NCBI GenBank assembly: GCA_965278985.1
Contig: OZ257131.1
Location: forward strand, 1,116,001-1,180,000
Source: CAISIP01 sp965278985
Lineage (GTDB): Bacteria; Pseudomonadota; Gammaproteobacteria; Burkholderiales; Burkholderiaceae_C
Length of the DNA stretch: 64,000 nucleotides
Direction: 5' to 3'
The notes under the pieces: generated by a model
What the model was told of the DNA's origin: nothing
Database searches by the model: none
What the model saw: the letters and a program-made list of their open reading frames with translations, nothing else
Shown here: in pieces, positions 41,791 to 54,876 of the stretch
How the letters are laid out: each line of letters opens with the position of its first letter
Position numbering within the stretch: the stretch's first letter is position 1
Made by a program: the position numbers and the translations under genes

Positions 41791-41845
41791 ACCCGGGGGC
41801 GCGTTCAGCACCGGGCGAGGTAGCTCTGTGGAGGAAGGGAGAGAG

Positions 41846-41880
41846 AAAAGGGGATGCCGGCGCAGGTTGGCGGCATCCCC
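41846..41880 (-). terminator. Rho-independent terminator after the DUF937 gene
   Basis: The stem GGGGATGCCG/CGGCATCCCC (10 bp, arms 41850-41859 and 41871-41880, 11-base loop) is followed on the minus strand by TTTTCTCTC. It ends the DUF3597-DUF937 unit and insulates the TetR operon downstream. Confidence 0.85.
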
Positions 41881-41923
41881 TGGCGCGGGGAGGGTGCGCT
41901 GGGGTGCAGGGGACGCGGTGGCG

Positions 41924-42550
41924 TCAGCGCATGGCCTTGCCGGCCATGCGCAAGATGTCGTCCAGGGCGTTGCCGTCGCCGTTCATGTCCAACATGGAGC
42001 CCAGGCCGCCCAGCCCGCCCATGCCGCCGGCAGATGGCGCTTGGGCATTGCCGGCACCGCCACCGAGCAGTCCGCCCAACAGCCCGCCGAGGCCACCCAG
42101 GCCTCCCATGCCACCGTCCTGCGCGGAGGAAGGGCCGGCCGCTGCGCCGCCCTGCCGGGAGAGGTAGCCCGTCACCAGCATGGCCAGCAGCGGCAGCATC
42201 TTCTTGAGCAGGTCAGGACTCAGGCCCGTCTGGCTGGCGGCGTTGTGCGCCACCGAGCGGCTCACGTCCTTGGAGCCGAAGATCTGGCCCAGCACGTCGT
42301 TGCCCGCACCCACGTCGGTGGGCTGCGGCGCGAGGACCTGGTCCAGCAAGCCGCCGCCACCGAGCTGACCCAGCAACCCGCCGAGGCCTTCCATGCCGTC
42401 GGGCTGGGCCTGGGCCTGCTTCTTGAAGCCGCCCAGGATGGCCGGCAGCAGCGCTTCGGCGCCGCTGGCCACCTGGCCTTCGCTCACGCCGAGCTCGCGC
42501 GCCACGGATTGCAGCCCGCCCATCTGGGCCAGGATGTCAGTGATCTGCAT
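41924..42550 (-). CDS. YidB/DUF937 family protein
   Basis: The 208-residue protein starts MQITDILAQMGGLQSVAREL and has the DUF937 repeats (SEGQVASGAEALLPAILGGF, ASQTGLSPDLLKKMLPLLAMLVTGYLSRQ). A glycine-rich stretch (GGMGGLGGLGGLLGGLLGGG) and an acidic tail (MLDMNGDGNALDDILRMAGK) resembling a short EF-hand-like loop follow. Function is unknown. It lies 20 bases after the DUF3597 gene on the same strand, and the pair ends at a strong terminator. Pairing with DUF3597 suggests a shared stress- or envelope-related role, but this is only inference. Confidence 0.82.
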   Translation of the reverse strand: MQITDILAQMGGLQSVARELGVSEGQVASGAEALLPAILGGFKKQAQAQPDGMEGLGGLLGQLGGGGLLDQVLAPQPTDVGAGNDVLGQIFGSKDVSRSVAHNAASQTGLSPDLLKKMLPLLAMLVTGYLSRQGGAAAGPSSAQDGGMGGLGGLGGLLGGLLGGGAGNAQAPSAGGMGGLGGLGSMLDMNGDGNALDDILRMAGKAMR

Positions 42551-42570
42551 GGTGTCTGCTCCCGCGTGGA

Positions 42571-42984
42571 TCAGTCCAGCAGCTCGGCGGGTACGTTGCC
42601 GCCGTTGGCTGCGATGTGGGCCAGCACGTTCTTGTGCAGCCACATGTTCATCTTGGCCGAGTCGTTCATCAGCTCGGGCGGGCAATACAGCTCCTTGGCG
42701 AGTTCCTTGCGGGCTCCCAGGCTGCTGTCGATGTCCAGCAGCTTGAGCAGGTCGACGATGGAGGTGCGCCAGTTGAGCTTCTGGGGGTTCGCGGCCGCTT
42801 TCTGTTCCATCAAGGCCATGACGTCGACCATGGTGATGGGCGCCGGTGCGGCAGGCGCGGCTGGCGCTGCGGGGGCCGCTGCCATCGCGGCGGGTGATGC
42901 ATCGGCCGGGGGTGTGATGACCGGTGCGGCCGCCACTGCATCGCCGAAGCCCAGCTTGCTCAGAATTTTTCCAAAGAATCCCAT
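42571..42984 (-). CDS. DUF3597 domain-containing protein
   Basis: The 137-residue protein has the start MGFFGKILSKLGFGDA, a linker of Ala/Pro repeats (APAAPAAPAAPAP) and a C-terminal DUF3597 domain with LNWRTSIVDLLKLLDIDSSLGARKELAKELY and MNMWLHKNVLAHIAANGGNVP (given in part). GGGAGG lies six bases upstream of the ATG at 42984. LysM-like or tail-associated roles have been suggested for relatives, but no function is established. It is the first gene of the DUF3597-DUF937 unit. Confidence 0.85.
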   Translation of the reverse strand: MGFFGKILSKLGFGDAVAAAPVITPPADASPAAMAAAPAAPAAPAAPAPITMVDVMALMEQKAAANPQKLNWRTSIVDLLKLLDIDSSLGARKELAKELYCPPELMNDSAKMNMWLHKNVLAHIAANGGNVPAELLD

Positions 42985-43288
42985 GGTGTTTCCTCCCTTG
43001 TGTATAGCCACCGAAGCCCTGCGGGATTGCCTGGCTGGCGGTGTCCGACTGCCTGCGCGACGGCGCATGGCAGAGCGCGCAGTATGTACCAAAGCCCCCG
43101 CACTGCTGGACAGTTTGCGGACCAAGATGTAAGCCTCTGCATGCATGTCCGCGGCGCCCTTGGCCTCACGCGGGCAGGCTGGCGGCAAGGGCTTTACACT
43201 CGGAGCCTTCCCCGGTCCCGACCTTTTGCGCTGCCATCGGATGCCGCTTCGGCATCGCCCGCACGACCGCAGGCCCCCTTCACACCCC

Positions 43289-45664
<2,376 letters not shown>

Positions 45665-45687
45665 TCGCAAGCAGCCCGGCCTGCGGC

Positions 45688-46212
45688 ATGCCGCAGGGCC
45701 GCCTGCTGTGGCGCGATGACGGGCAGGTGGTCGAGCGTGTGCAGGTCCCGTTGCATCCGCTGGCCAGGATCCCCACTTCGGCCGTGCGCCTGACCACCTA
45801 CGTCGCCCACCGCGCGAGCCACACGCCCTGGCGCACCGACGCTCTGGCCCGGCTGGATGCCTGCGCGCCCGACGCCGATGCGCAAGAGCCGCACCCCCGC
45901 GCGCTGTGGTGGCGGCAGCGGGCTGTACCTCACGGCGCAGGGCCGCCGGAAGGACAGTGGAAGGCGCGAGTGTTGCGCGCCTGTGCTGAATACCGCGGTT
46001 CGGCCGTAGCTGCCTGTCGCGATGGCTACCACATAGACAGCTGTGCAGCGATTTCGGATCGCTCGACCTACAAGCCGAAGGTCAGGTCTCTGCTCATTCA
46101 CAGGCATTCGCTAACTGACCATTTGAGACAACCGGTTGACCTACTCTCACCACTTGGAAAGCTGCTCAAGTTGTGCACTCGCAAGATACGTCAGGCATGG
46201 TCTGGAAGATGA
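45688..46212 (+). pseudogene. Probable 5' fragment of a disrupted gene at the island edge
   Basis: The first 90 codons have the GC and codon bias of neighbouring genes (MPQGRLLWRDDGQVVERVQV..., then LARIPTSAVRLTTYVAHRAS), but the frame then runs into lower-GC DNA near 45960 with no coding character. I read this as the N-terminal part of a chromosomal gene cut by insertion of the island. The family is not recognised with confidence; the layout faintly recalls class IV aminotransferases. The ATG sits within a strong dyad (CCTGCGGCATGCCGCAGG), so the true start may differ. Confidence 0.35.
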
Positions 46213-46325
46213 ACACCATGGCGAGCGAATGACGTGGGGACAAGCTGAGGGGCAAAAGAGTCGCCGTCCGACAGACTTGCAGTCGGGCTCGCATTAGTCT
46301 TAGCGGGTACTTTAGGAGACATGCT
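45970..46325. other. Non-coding left part of the island
   Basis: About 350 bases of mixed, lower-GC sequence between the disrupted gene and the next start codon. I found no convincing gene, repeat or tRNA. The only clear element is AGGAG just upstream of the small gene at 46326. Confidence 0.4.
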
Positions 46326-46592
46326 ATGCCCAGCAACAAGCAGCTCGATCCAACCGGCGAACGTGCCAAGGCCACAGAGGCAATGGAGTCGACACCGATT
46401 AGCGGGAAGGACCACGAGTACCGGGCCGATGGCGATCACCGCCCGCGCCAAGGCGTAGCAGCGTCTACCGGGGGCACAGCGGATACCGGTATTGATGACG
46501 GTGTCGCGCCCGAGGTCGGCGTCGAGAGTGAGCGCCACATCAGCGAAGGCATCCCGGGCGCCGGTCTTTCCCCAGAAGCAACTTCGCCTTGA
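46326..46592 (+). CDS. Hypothetical small acidic protein
   Basis: This 88-residue product is not recognised. It is hydrophilic, Gly/Thr/Glu/Asp-rich, without a hydrophobic core or membrane segment, and probably disordered (MPSNKQLDPTGERAKATEAM, DTGIDDGVAPEVGVESERH). AGGAG lies seven bases upstream of the ATG, a good ribosome site. It is the only plus-strand gene of the island and stands tail to tail with the large nuclease-like gene. A disordered partner or inhibitor is possible but unproven. Confidence 0.55.
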   Translation: MPSNKQLDPTGERAKATEAMESTPISGKDHEYRADGDHRPRQGVAASTGGTADTGIDDGVAPEVGVESERHISEGIPGAGLSPEATSP

Positions 46593-46902
46593 GCGGATCC
46601 GGGCTTGCGTAGGCGCTCAAACTGTGAAGCCGACAATTGCTGCGACTGCGACGTATAAGCGGGCGGCTTTGGCTTCCCAGACGGGTTGGCCTTGCTGAGA
46701 GGTGGTAGGCCAGCGCGCTGCCCTAGGCCATAGGCCCAGTATGGCGTATGGCTGTTTCGCAGCGGTTGCCGCCGGTCATCCAGCATGGTGTGGAAGAAAA
46801 CTGCCGGCTAGGAAGAGTCGTTAGCCACCGGCTGCTTGCGGGCAGTCCACCCGGTCGCTGACAGAGATCGGAGCGGCCGATCTTATGGAACCCGTCAGGG
46901 CC
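46593..46902. other. Gap between convergent island genes
   Basis: These 310 bases lie between the stops of the small acidic gene and the large minus-strand gene. I see no gene, no strong hairpin with T tail and no repeat in it. Confidence 0.4.
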
Positions 46903-49900
46903 TCACATTCCGTCTACACGCCCTAAGTCTGGTGCCGCACCAACGCGTGAGCGTAGCCAGTTGTCGAGCGCGTCGACTCGCACAAACTCCGTCGGCACCA
47001 CGTATGGCGGATTTCTCATCCACCAGTAGATGTCTCGACTGACATACACCTCTAAGAACCTCGGCTCGAGCCCTGCCGCACCTTCCGGCCACTTCAGCAG
47101 CTCGCGAAGCTGCGCAACGTTCTGGGAAAGAAAGGCTCGCCGTCTTTCGATCTTCTGGAACTGGCCGTGGTCCTTGCCAGCACCGAAGATCCGCTCTCGC
47201 AGCCTGCGCCCGTCCTTCAGGCAGAACGGTGGCTGGTTGTACTTGCACTCCATGCAGAGCCAAAGATTCCATGCTGGCCAATAGGCCAAGACGTCGAAGT
47301 CACCGACGTCATCGAACCCTTCCTTCGGAAAGCGCCGCTTGAAGTCAATGCTATGGATCGTAAACGGCGTCGCTCGCGAGCAAACCTCAAAGGCCCGAAC
47401 TTCGAGTTTCGCTTTGAGCTTGGCCTTGATGCCTCTGACTTGGGGTATGACGTTCGGCCATGCGAAGTCGGCGGGCAGGTACCCATTGGTGACGGTTCCC
47501 AGCCAGATCGCCGAACTCCGCTTGACCGTCGCGGCACCCCAGGCCAGCAGGTCTTCTTGAACCTTCACCAAAGGTCGAATGAGGTAGCGATGCACTCGCT
47601 TGTTGTGCTCCCAGGTCGGCACATCCGGCTCGTCAGTGTCCTTGCCTGCCAACCTTCGTATCCCAGCCGGGTCCAGAGTCAGGAACTCAACGATGCGCTC
47701 AGCAGTACCCGTAGTGACTTCTGGCAGCCTCTCAGCAAGTTTGGCCGCAACAGCCGCGGGGGACGCTTGATAGGAGAACTGCAGATCCTCCGCGCCACCC
47801 ACGGAGTACCAGCGTGACAGCACTTCCAAGGTTTGGACAAGATGTGAGAGCGAAAAGCCAACGTCGGCGACGAAGGCGTCGTCGATCGCGTCCAAGTTGA
47901 CGCCATCCTCCTGCTCAGAGGTCACCTCATCATCTTCGTTGAGGCCGATCCCGAGCTTTGCGGCTGCAAACTCTTCAAGGAAGAGCCGCTCCTGCTCATC
48001 GCGCCCCTCGGAGAAGAACACAGTGGGGATGAATTGGTCATCCACTTCAAGCCCGCCCACGTCGATGTCGTTGTGCAATGTATCGCTTGCGCCATACAAC
48101 ACTGCCAACCAGTCGACGTCGGCTATCAGCTGCACGAAATCTTCCGATCGCACAGTGGCATTTCCTACGGCTGGCAAGCTGAGGCAGCACTCCAACAGGT
48201 ATCGATAGTTCCTGCCAGCAGTGGTCAGCTTCTCGTGCGACTTCGCAAGCAGTTCCGTTCGATCAAACGAGACCTGGTGCTTCATGCTCAGCTGAAGTCT
48301 CGTCACTTCGTGCCGATACTTCGCGGTGACCTGGTCATGCTGTGCGATGCAGAAGAGAAGCAGCTTGCTTCGGTCGAAACGAGCGATGCGCTCGTGGACA
48401 AGCTTGCGAAGCACATCGCGCGCGCCATTGATGACGAGCTTCGCTGGCTCCAGCTTATGCCTGGACGGAGCCCCAACTCCCTGGTCTTTGAGCACTACAG
48501 CAAGGTCGCGCCGCGCCAGCTTGTACTGCTGAGGCTTTGGCAGGTCGGGATCGGCATGCTCCGGGACGTCGACAGTGCGACGTGTCGTCTGCATCATGAA
48601 CCTCGGTTGCCTCGACGCCGTCTCCCGGACTAGGCCCAACACTTCCGGCGATGGTTGAACGCCCAGTAGACCGCAGATTCCGACCATCAGACTCTCAAGG
48701 CACTCCGCTTCGAAGGATGCGTCGTTCGCCTGGTCGAGCTTGGTCCTGAGGCGCGCAAGATTGACGCGTACAGAGACTACCAAACTGTCACTGCGACTTG
48801 CGGGCTCAATCTGCCAGCCGTCAAGCAACGGACGCGACGCAACTTCAGACCTTGGCTCTTTATCCGCTTTCACCAACGTGTCGGGGTCGGCATGGCAGCG
48901 AACGACGACGTGATTGCGAAGGAAGGGTTCGCTTTTGTCGATGAGAGCGCTTCGCTGCGTGGTCGCATCCGCCAGGCAATGCACGAAGAGTTCGACAAGG
49001 CGGCCATTGGCCGGATCCACGTCGTCACTGACCTCGAGAACGGCCTGTACGGTGCACGTACCTGCGCTACCAGACCAGGCCACGGCTAGCGGCCCCTTGG
49101 CTCTCAGCACCATGAGGCCATCGCTCTTCTCATCGATCACCCAGGTAGCCTTGCCATCGGGGAAGTGGCGAGGCGCGCGCTCCCAGAACTCGGACAGGGC
49201 CTTGAAGCGCCAGCTCGAGTTCCAATGCGGATCGAGGCCGATGAAGGTAGGCTGCGTCGCGCCACCGATCAGCAGTTCGTCGGTGTCGCGGAACGACGCA
49301 AAGTCGTCTGCGACGCCGCTCATTCCTCCGACGATTGGATTGAGGCCGTCGACGTAGCCCCAGAAGCGCCGCAACTCATCGAGGTCCTCCAGCGAGTCGA
49401 AGATGGTGACGAAGTCTGGCAACGCCAGCACCCGAACCTTCTTCCCTGGCGAGACGATTCGATAGGGTGCGGTCCCAACCTTAGCTAGGACCGCCAAGAC
49501 GTCGAAGTGCTCTGCCGTGGGGCGCGATCCATCTGCTCTTCGAAACTCTACGACCTGGCCGCGATCTCGGAGCAGCAACCCCCAGCGCTTCGGCTGGCTA
49601 GCAAGCCGCTTCACGCGGCTCTCAATGTGCCCGACTGCTTGAAGGTTCTGCGGCTGAACCGGAACGACAAGTTGGATCCTGTCGCCGCACATCAATGCTG
49701 CGGCGACGTACCAGTCCCGACCGTCGATCTGAAATGGGAGCTCCATAGGCCCAACCATCAACTCGTGGTCCCGGAGCCTTCGAGACACGAATCGAGCGAC
49801 CCTGCGACTCAGGTTCAGTGTCCGCGCTGGAGATGCTGCCTGCGGGGCTGCATCCCAGTGATCCACAACGACGCTTGGGCCGCTCCTGAGTGAAATAGGC

Positions 49901-50718
49901 ACGTGCCGCGAGCCGACTCTGACGGCAAGCACGGGCACCATTGAGCCCGTCATAACGGCATTGCCAAACTCTGCGAAGCTCCGGGGCTGCCGCAGAATGC
50001 CAAGTTCTGCCGCTAACAGGGACGGGCTGGCAGTGTCGAATGAAGCGAATGGCGCATCCGCAGTCGACAGCAGTGCCGAACTGCATGCGCCCCAGAACTC
50101 GGCCGCTGGCGTCTCCAGGTGACCAGGGTCGATGTGCTCCCTGTGACCCACAGCGTCTGCATCTATTCCACGAATGATGTGTCCCTGGATTGCCAGTGCG
50201 AGATGCATGTCACCGAGCGCCTGGGGATCGTCACCGCGCAGAACACGGAACGCCTCGATGAAGTCGGGTATTTGCTCGACGCTGCCGCCGAAGAAGGCCG
50301 GAACGAAGCCTTGAGGCGTCTCCACGCACACCTCGCCCCAATCGGCCTCCGTGACGAAGTCCTCCATCATCGGGAACCACGGCAGAAGCCGCTGAAGCTC
50401 GGCGTGGAACTCGCAAAACTGTTCGTAGGTCGCGACTCGTACATCCGGGGCGAACGCTGGCTCTGGCGTGGCCAAGGCGATGTTCAAAGCAAGCAGATGT
50501 TTGACCTGGCTCGACCGGTTGGGCAGCCACAGTTCCGACACCCCCAGGGAGACCAACACATCGAGCGCATTGAACTGGCACAGGAACTCGCGCAGCGTGT
50601 CCCTGTGCTTCTCGAACTCGACATCAGGAGCATCAGAGCTAACCGGCTCGTCCTGCCGAAGCTCACGCGGTCGGCCCGTTCGCTGCTTCTTCCGCTTACG
50701 CGATGAACCCTTTGGCAT
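46903..50718 (-). CDS. Large protein of unknown function with C-terminal PD-(D/E)xK nuclease-like motif
   Basis: The 1271-residue protein is not assignable to a known family by eye. The N-terminus is very basic (SSRKRKKQRTGRPREL), the body has no obvious ATPase or helicase motifs, and an acidic stretch (LNEDDEVTSEQEDGVNLD) lies near residue 960. The last 140 residues contain GDFDVLAYW (Asp1140 and Asp1142) and, 14-17 residues later, CMECKYNQ (Glu1157, Lys1159). This is the D...ExK arrangement of restriction-endonuclease-fold enzymes, followed by GKDHGQFQKIERRRAFL, a Q-containing helix. ATG at 50718 follows AAGGGAAACGA. It lies 168 bases downstream of the other large gene on the same strand, suggesting one operon. 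A DNA- or RNA-cutting defence effector is inferred. Confidence 0.75.
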   Translation of the reverse strand: MPKGSSRKRKKQRTGRPRELRQDEPVSSDAPDVEFEKHRDTLREFLCQFNALDVLVSLGVSELWLPNRSSQVKHLLALNIALATPEPAFAPDVRVATYEQFCEFHAELQRLLPWFPMMEDFVTEADWGEVCVETPQGFVPAFFGGSVEQIPDFIEAFRVLRGDDPQALGDMHLALAIQGHIIRGIDADAVGHREHIDPGHLETPAAEFWGACSSALLSTADAPFASFDTASPSLLAAELGILRQPRSFAEFGNAVMTGSMVPVLAVRVGSRHVPISLRSGPSVVVDHWDAAPQAASPARTLNLSRRVARFVSRRLRDHELMVGPMELPFQIDGRDWYVAAALMCGDRIQLVVPVQPQNLQAVGHIESRVKRLASQPKRWGLLLRDRGQVVEFRRADGSRPTAEHFDVLAVLAKVGTAPYRIVSPGKKVRVLALPDFVTIFDSLEDLDELRRFWGYVDGLNPIVGGMSGVADDFASFRDTDELLIGGATQPTFIGLDPHWNSSWRFKALSEFWERAPRHFPDGKATWVIDEKSDGLMVLRAKGPLAVAWSGSAGTCTVQAVLEVSDDVDPANGRLVELFVHCLADATTQRSALIDKSEPFLRNHVVVRCHADPDTLVKADKEPRSEVASRPLLDGWQIEPASRSDSLVVSVRVNLARLRTKLDQANDASFEAECLESLMVGICGLLGVQPSPEVLGLVRETASRQPRFMMQTTRRTVDVPEHADPDLPKPQQYKLARRDLAVVLKDQGVGAPSRHKLEPAKLVINGARDVLRKLVHERIARFDRSKLLLFCIAQHDQVTAKYRHEVTRLQLSMKHQVSFDRTELLAKSHEKLTTAGRNYRYLLECCLSLPAVGNATVRSEDFVQLIADVDWLAVLYGASDTLHNDIDVGGLEVDDQFIPTVFFSEGRDEQERLFLEEFAAAKLGIGLNEDDEVTSEQEDGVNLDAIDDAFVADVGFSLSHLVQTLEVLSRWYSVGGAEDLQFSYQASPAAVAAKLAERLPEVTTGTAERIVEFLTLDPAGIRRLAGKDTDEPDVPTWEHNKRVHRYLIRPLVKVQEDLLAWGAATVKRSSAIWLGTVTNGYLPADFAWPNVIPQVRGIKAKLKAKLEVRAFEVCSRATPFTIHSIDFKRRFPKEGFDDVGDFDVLAYWPAWNLWLCMECKYNQPPFCLKDGRRLRERIFGAGKDHGQFQKIERRRAFLSQNVAQLRELLKWPEGAAGLEPRFLEVYVSRDIYWWMRNPPYVVPTEFVRVDALDNWLRSRVGAAPDLGRVDGM

Positions 50719-50886
50719 TCGTTTCCCTTGAGCTACTGGCCCCTTCGTATTTCGGCATTACCCCTGTCGGTCCTTAACGCTACTCGGACATACCGAACTG
50801 TGCTCCGCCACGGATCGCGACGATGATCAGATACCAGCGAAATGTAACTGCCTGAAGAGCACGCGGTGGCTGGCTGACCAGTAACG

Positions 50887-53034
<2,148 letters not shown>

Positions 53035-53335
53035 CGTCTTTGCCACCCATGGCCCCGTGAAACATTGCAATCATTTTGCAGCTTCCACTGACCGCCTGAT
53101 CATTGGCTGCGCAGCTCGTTTCCTACACCATGCAAGTGTCGTCTATGCACGGCGTAGCCAGACTGCGCTGCTCGCCTATCTGCGACTTCGAATGGCTGCT
53201 TCGGTGCGCCGATTTCAGCGCTGTGGAAGTCGCCTGCGGATCGATAGCCGTCGCTTGCGAGCTGGCTCGCGAACGACGGCAACCAGTCTGAAGCAGCCCT
53301 CCGTAGCGAGAGAGCGACCAACCAGTCCAGCCCCA
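53035..53335. other. Right end of the island, non-coding
   Basis: About 300 bases upstream of the large operon, including its promoter. Short open frames exist but none has a ribosome site or family marks. A small perfect dyad GCGAGC-TG-GCTCGC is visible near 53260. No box pair for a promoter is convincing by eye. Confidence 0.4.
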
Positions 53336-53746
53336 CTACCGCAATTCCGGCTGGCGACCCGGCGGCGTGTAGCCCCAGACCCTGACCACCCCATCCTCCA
53401 TGGAGAAAGGGATCCCGTGGCGCCGCAGCGCATCGCGGAGCCACTCTGGCGATGAGGCCTTCAGTTCCATCCATTCCAGGTCTGCGACCGGGTGGACGTG
53501 GTAGTAGAACTCGCCGTCCCATTCCGTGCAGAAGCCGGGTGGCGCAAAGACGCTGCGCGCCCTGAAGACTGGAGACTGTCCGGGGGGCGCTGCAAGCATT
53601 TTTGCCCGCAGCTCCGCCCATTTCGTATGGTTCAGGATGGGATGCAATTCGCCACTCTGAGCCGTGCTGGAAAGGCGCCTGGCGGCTGCCGCATCCGGTT
53701 TCGGCATCGACTTGGGCCCCCATCCGAACCTGTGCACAGCGGTCAT
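53336..53746 (-). CDS. DUF6678-like small protein
   Basis: The 136-residue product has a core LNHTKWAELRAKMLAAPPG, then an FRARSVFAPPGFCTEWDGEFYYH region and EWMELKASSPEWLRDALRRHGIPF, which resembles DUF6678 proteins often found near toxin-immunity loci. Function is unknown. It could start at 53746 or at an internal ATG at 53707. GC and codon use match the flanking chromosome, so it marks the right border of the low-GC block. It has no operon partner. Confidence 0.6.
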   Translation of the reverse strand: MTAVHRFGWGPKSMPKPDAAAARRLSSTAQSGELHPILNHTKWAELRAKMLAAPPGQSPVFRARSVFAPPGFCTEWDGEFYYHVHPVADLEWMELKASSPEWLRDALRRHGIPFSMEDGVVRVWGYTPPGRQPELR

Positions 53747-53904
53747 GTTGCTTCCAGTCCTTGCGCCCTTACGGAGCCGTTTGCTGCATGGCTTGTCCGA
53801 TTCTCGACCACAAGACCGGGGTGTTGGCAATCCGCCTGGGGTGCAATCGCCGCCATTGACATAAGCCATCCCGGCGGCGCATTGGCAGGCATAGACTCGT
53901 CCAC

Positions 53905-54831
53905 ATGTCCGCCTCCCAGACCCTTCGCCAGTGGCACACCAGCCTGCGTGGCCACGCATCGCGGCACCTGCCCACCACCATCGGCCTGGCGCTGGCGGGG
54001 CTGGTGGTGCTGGCGATGGTGGTGCAGAGCGTGTGGCGCATCCAGTCCACCGGGCTGGGGGAGGGCCCCCGCCTCGCGTGGTGGGGCGGGCTGGCCGGGT
54101 TCGCGGCCACGGCGCTGGGTGCGCTGCCCGCGCTGGTGCTGCGCTCCCTGCCGCAGAAGCTCGAAGACAGCCTGCTCGGATTCGCCGCGGGCATGATGCT
54201 CGCCGCCAGTGCCTTCTCGCTGCTGCTGCCGGGCATCGAGGCCGGCACCGAGATCTTCGGCAGCAAGGCCTGGGGGGCGGGGTCGGTGGTGCTGGGCATG
54301 GCCATGGGCGTGTTGCTGATGCTCGGGCTCGATGCCTTCGTGCCGCACGAACACCAGGAGGCCGGCCCGTGCGGCGCGGGGCATGCGCATGTGAGCCGCG
54401 TGTGGCTCTTCGTCTTCGCCATCGCGCTGCACAACCTGCCCGAAGGCATGGCCATCGGTGTGAGCTTCGCGCAGGGCGACATGTCGGTGGGCTTGCCGCT
54501 GACCACTGCCATCGCGCTCCAGGACATCCCCGAGGGCCTGGCGGTGGCCGTGGCGCTGCGCGCCGCGGGCGTGGGCCCGCTGCAGGCGGTGGGGGCGGCC
54601 GTGGCCAGCGGTTTGCTGGAGCCCGTGGGGGCCTTGCTGGGCGTGGGCCTGTCCAGCGGCCTGGCCGGCGCGTATCCCGTGGGGCTCGGGCTGGCCGCGG
54701 GTGCCATGATCTTCGTGGTGTCGCACGAGGTGATCCCGCAGACCCACCGCAATGGCCACCAGACCGCATCGACGCTCGCGCTGATGGTCGGCTTCGCCCT
54801 CATGATGGCGCTGGACACCACAATCGGCTGA
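53905..54831 (+). CDS. ZIP-family metal transporter
   Basis: The 308-residue protein has about eight membrane helices and the ZIP signature ALHNLPEGMAIGVSFAQGD (helix IV) and ALQDIPEGLAVAVALRA (helix V), with the metal-site His/Asn/Glu in place. A His-rich loop VPHEHQEAGPCGAGHAH lies between helices III and IV. It imports zinc or another divalent metal into the cytoplasm. Its N-terminus MSASQTLRQWHTSLRGHASRH is longer than in ZupT and contains a first membrane segment. The Dps gene follows by 45 bases on the same strand. Confidence 0.9.
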   Translation: MSASQTLRQWHTSLRGHASRHLPTTIGLALAGLVVLAMVVQSVWRIQSTGLGEGPRLAWWGGLAGFAATALGALPALVLRSLPQKLEDSLLGFAAGMMLAASAFSLLLPGIEAGTEIFGSKAWGAGSVVLGMAMGVLLMLGLDAFVPHEHQEAGPCGAGHAHVSRVWLFVFAIALHNLPEGMAIGVSFAQGDMSVGLPLTTAIALQDIPEGLAVAVALRAAGVGPLQAVGAAVASGLLEPVGALLGVGLSSGLAGAYPVGLGLAAGAMIFVVSHEVIPQTHRNGHQTASTLALMVGFALMMALDTTIG

Positions 54832-54876
54832 TCCCGCATTCCCTCGTTTTTCCGCAACCCCAGAAGGAGTTCACCC

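Noticed and set aside
45670..45705. Terminator after the YgiQ gene
   Set aside because: A strong dyad (CCTGCGGCATGCCGCAGG) is present but lacks a T run, and it also contains the start codon of the next fragment.
53100..53723. Minus-strand frame of 207 codons at the right island edge
   Set aside because: It overlaps the better-supported DUF6678-like gene in another frame and has no recognisable domain.
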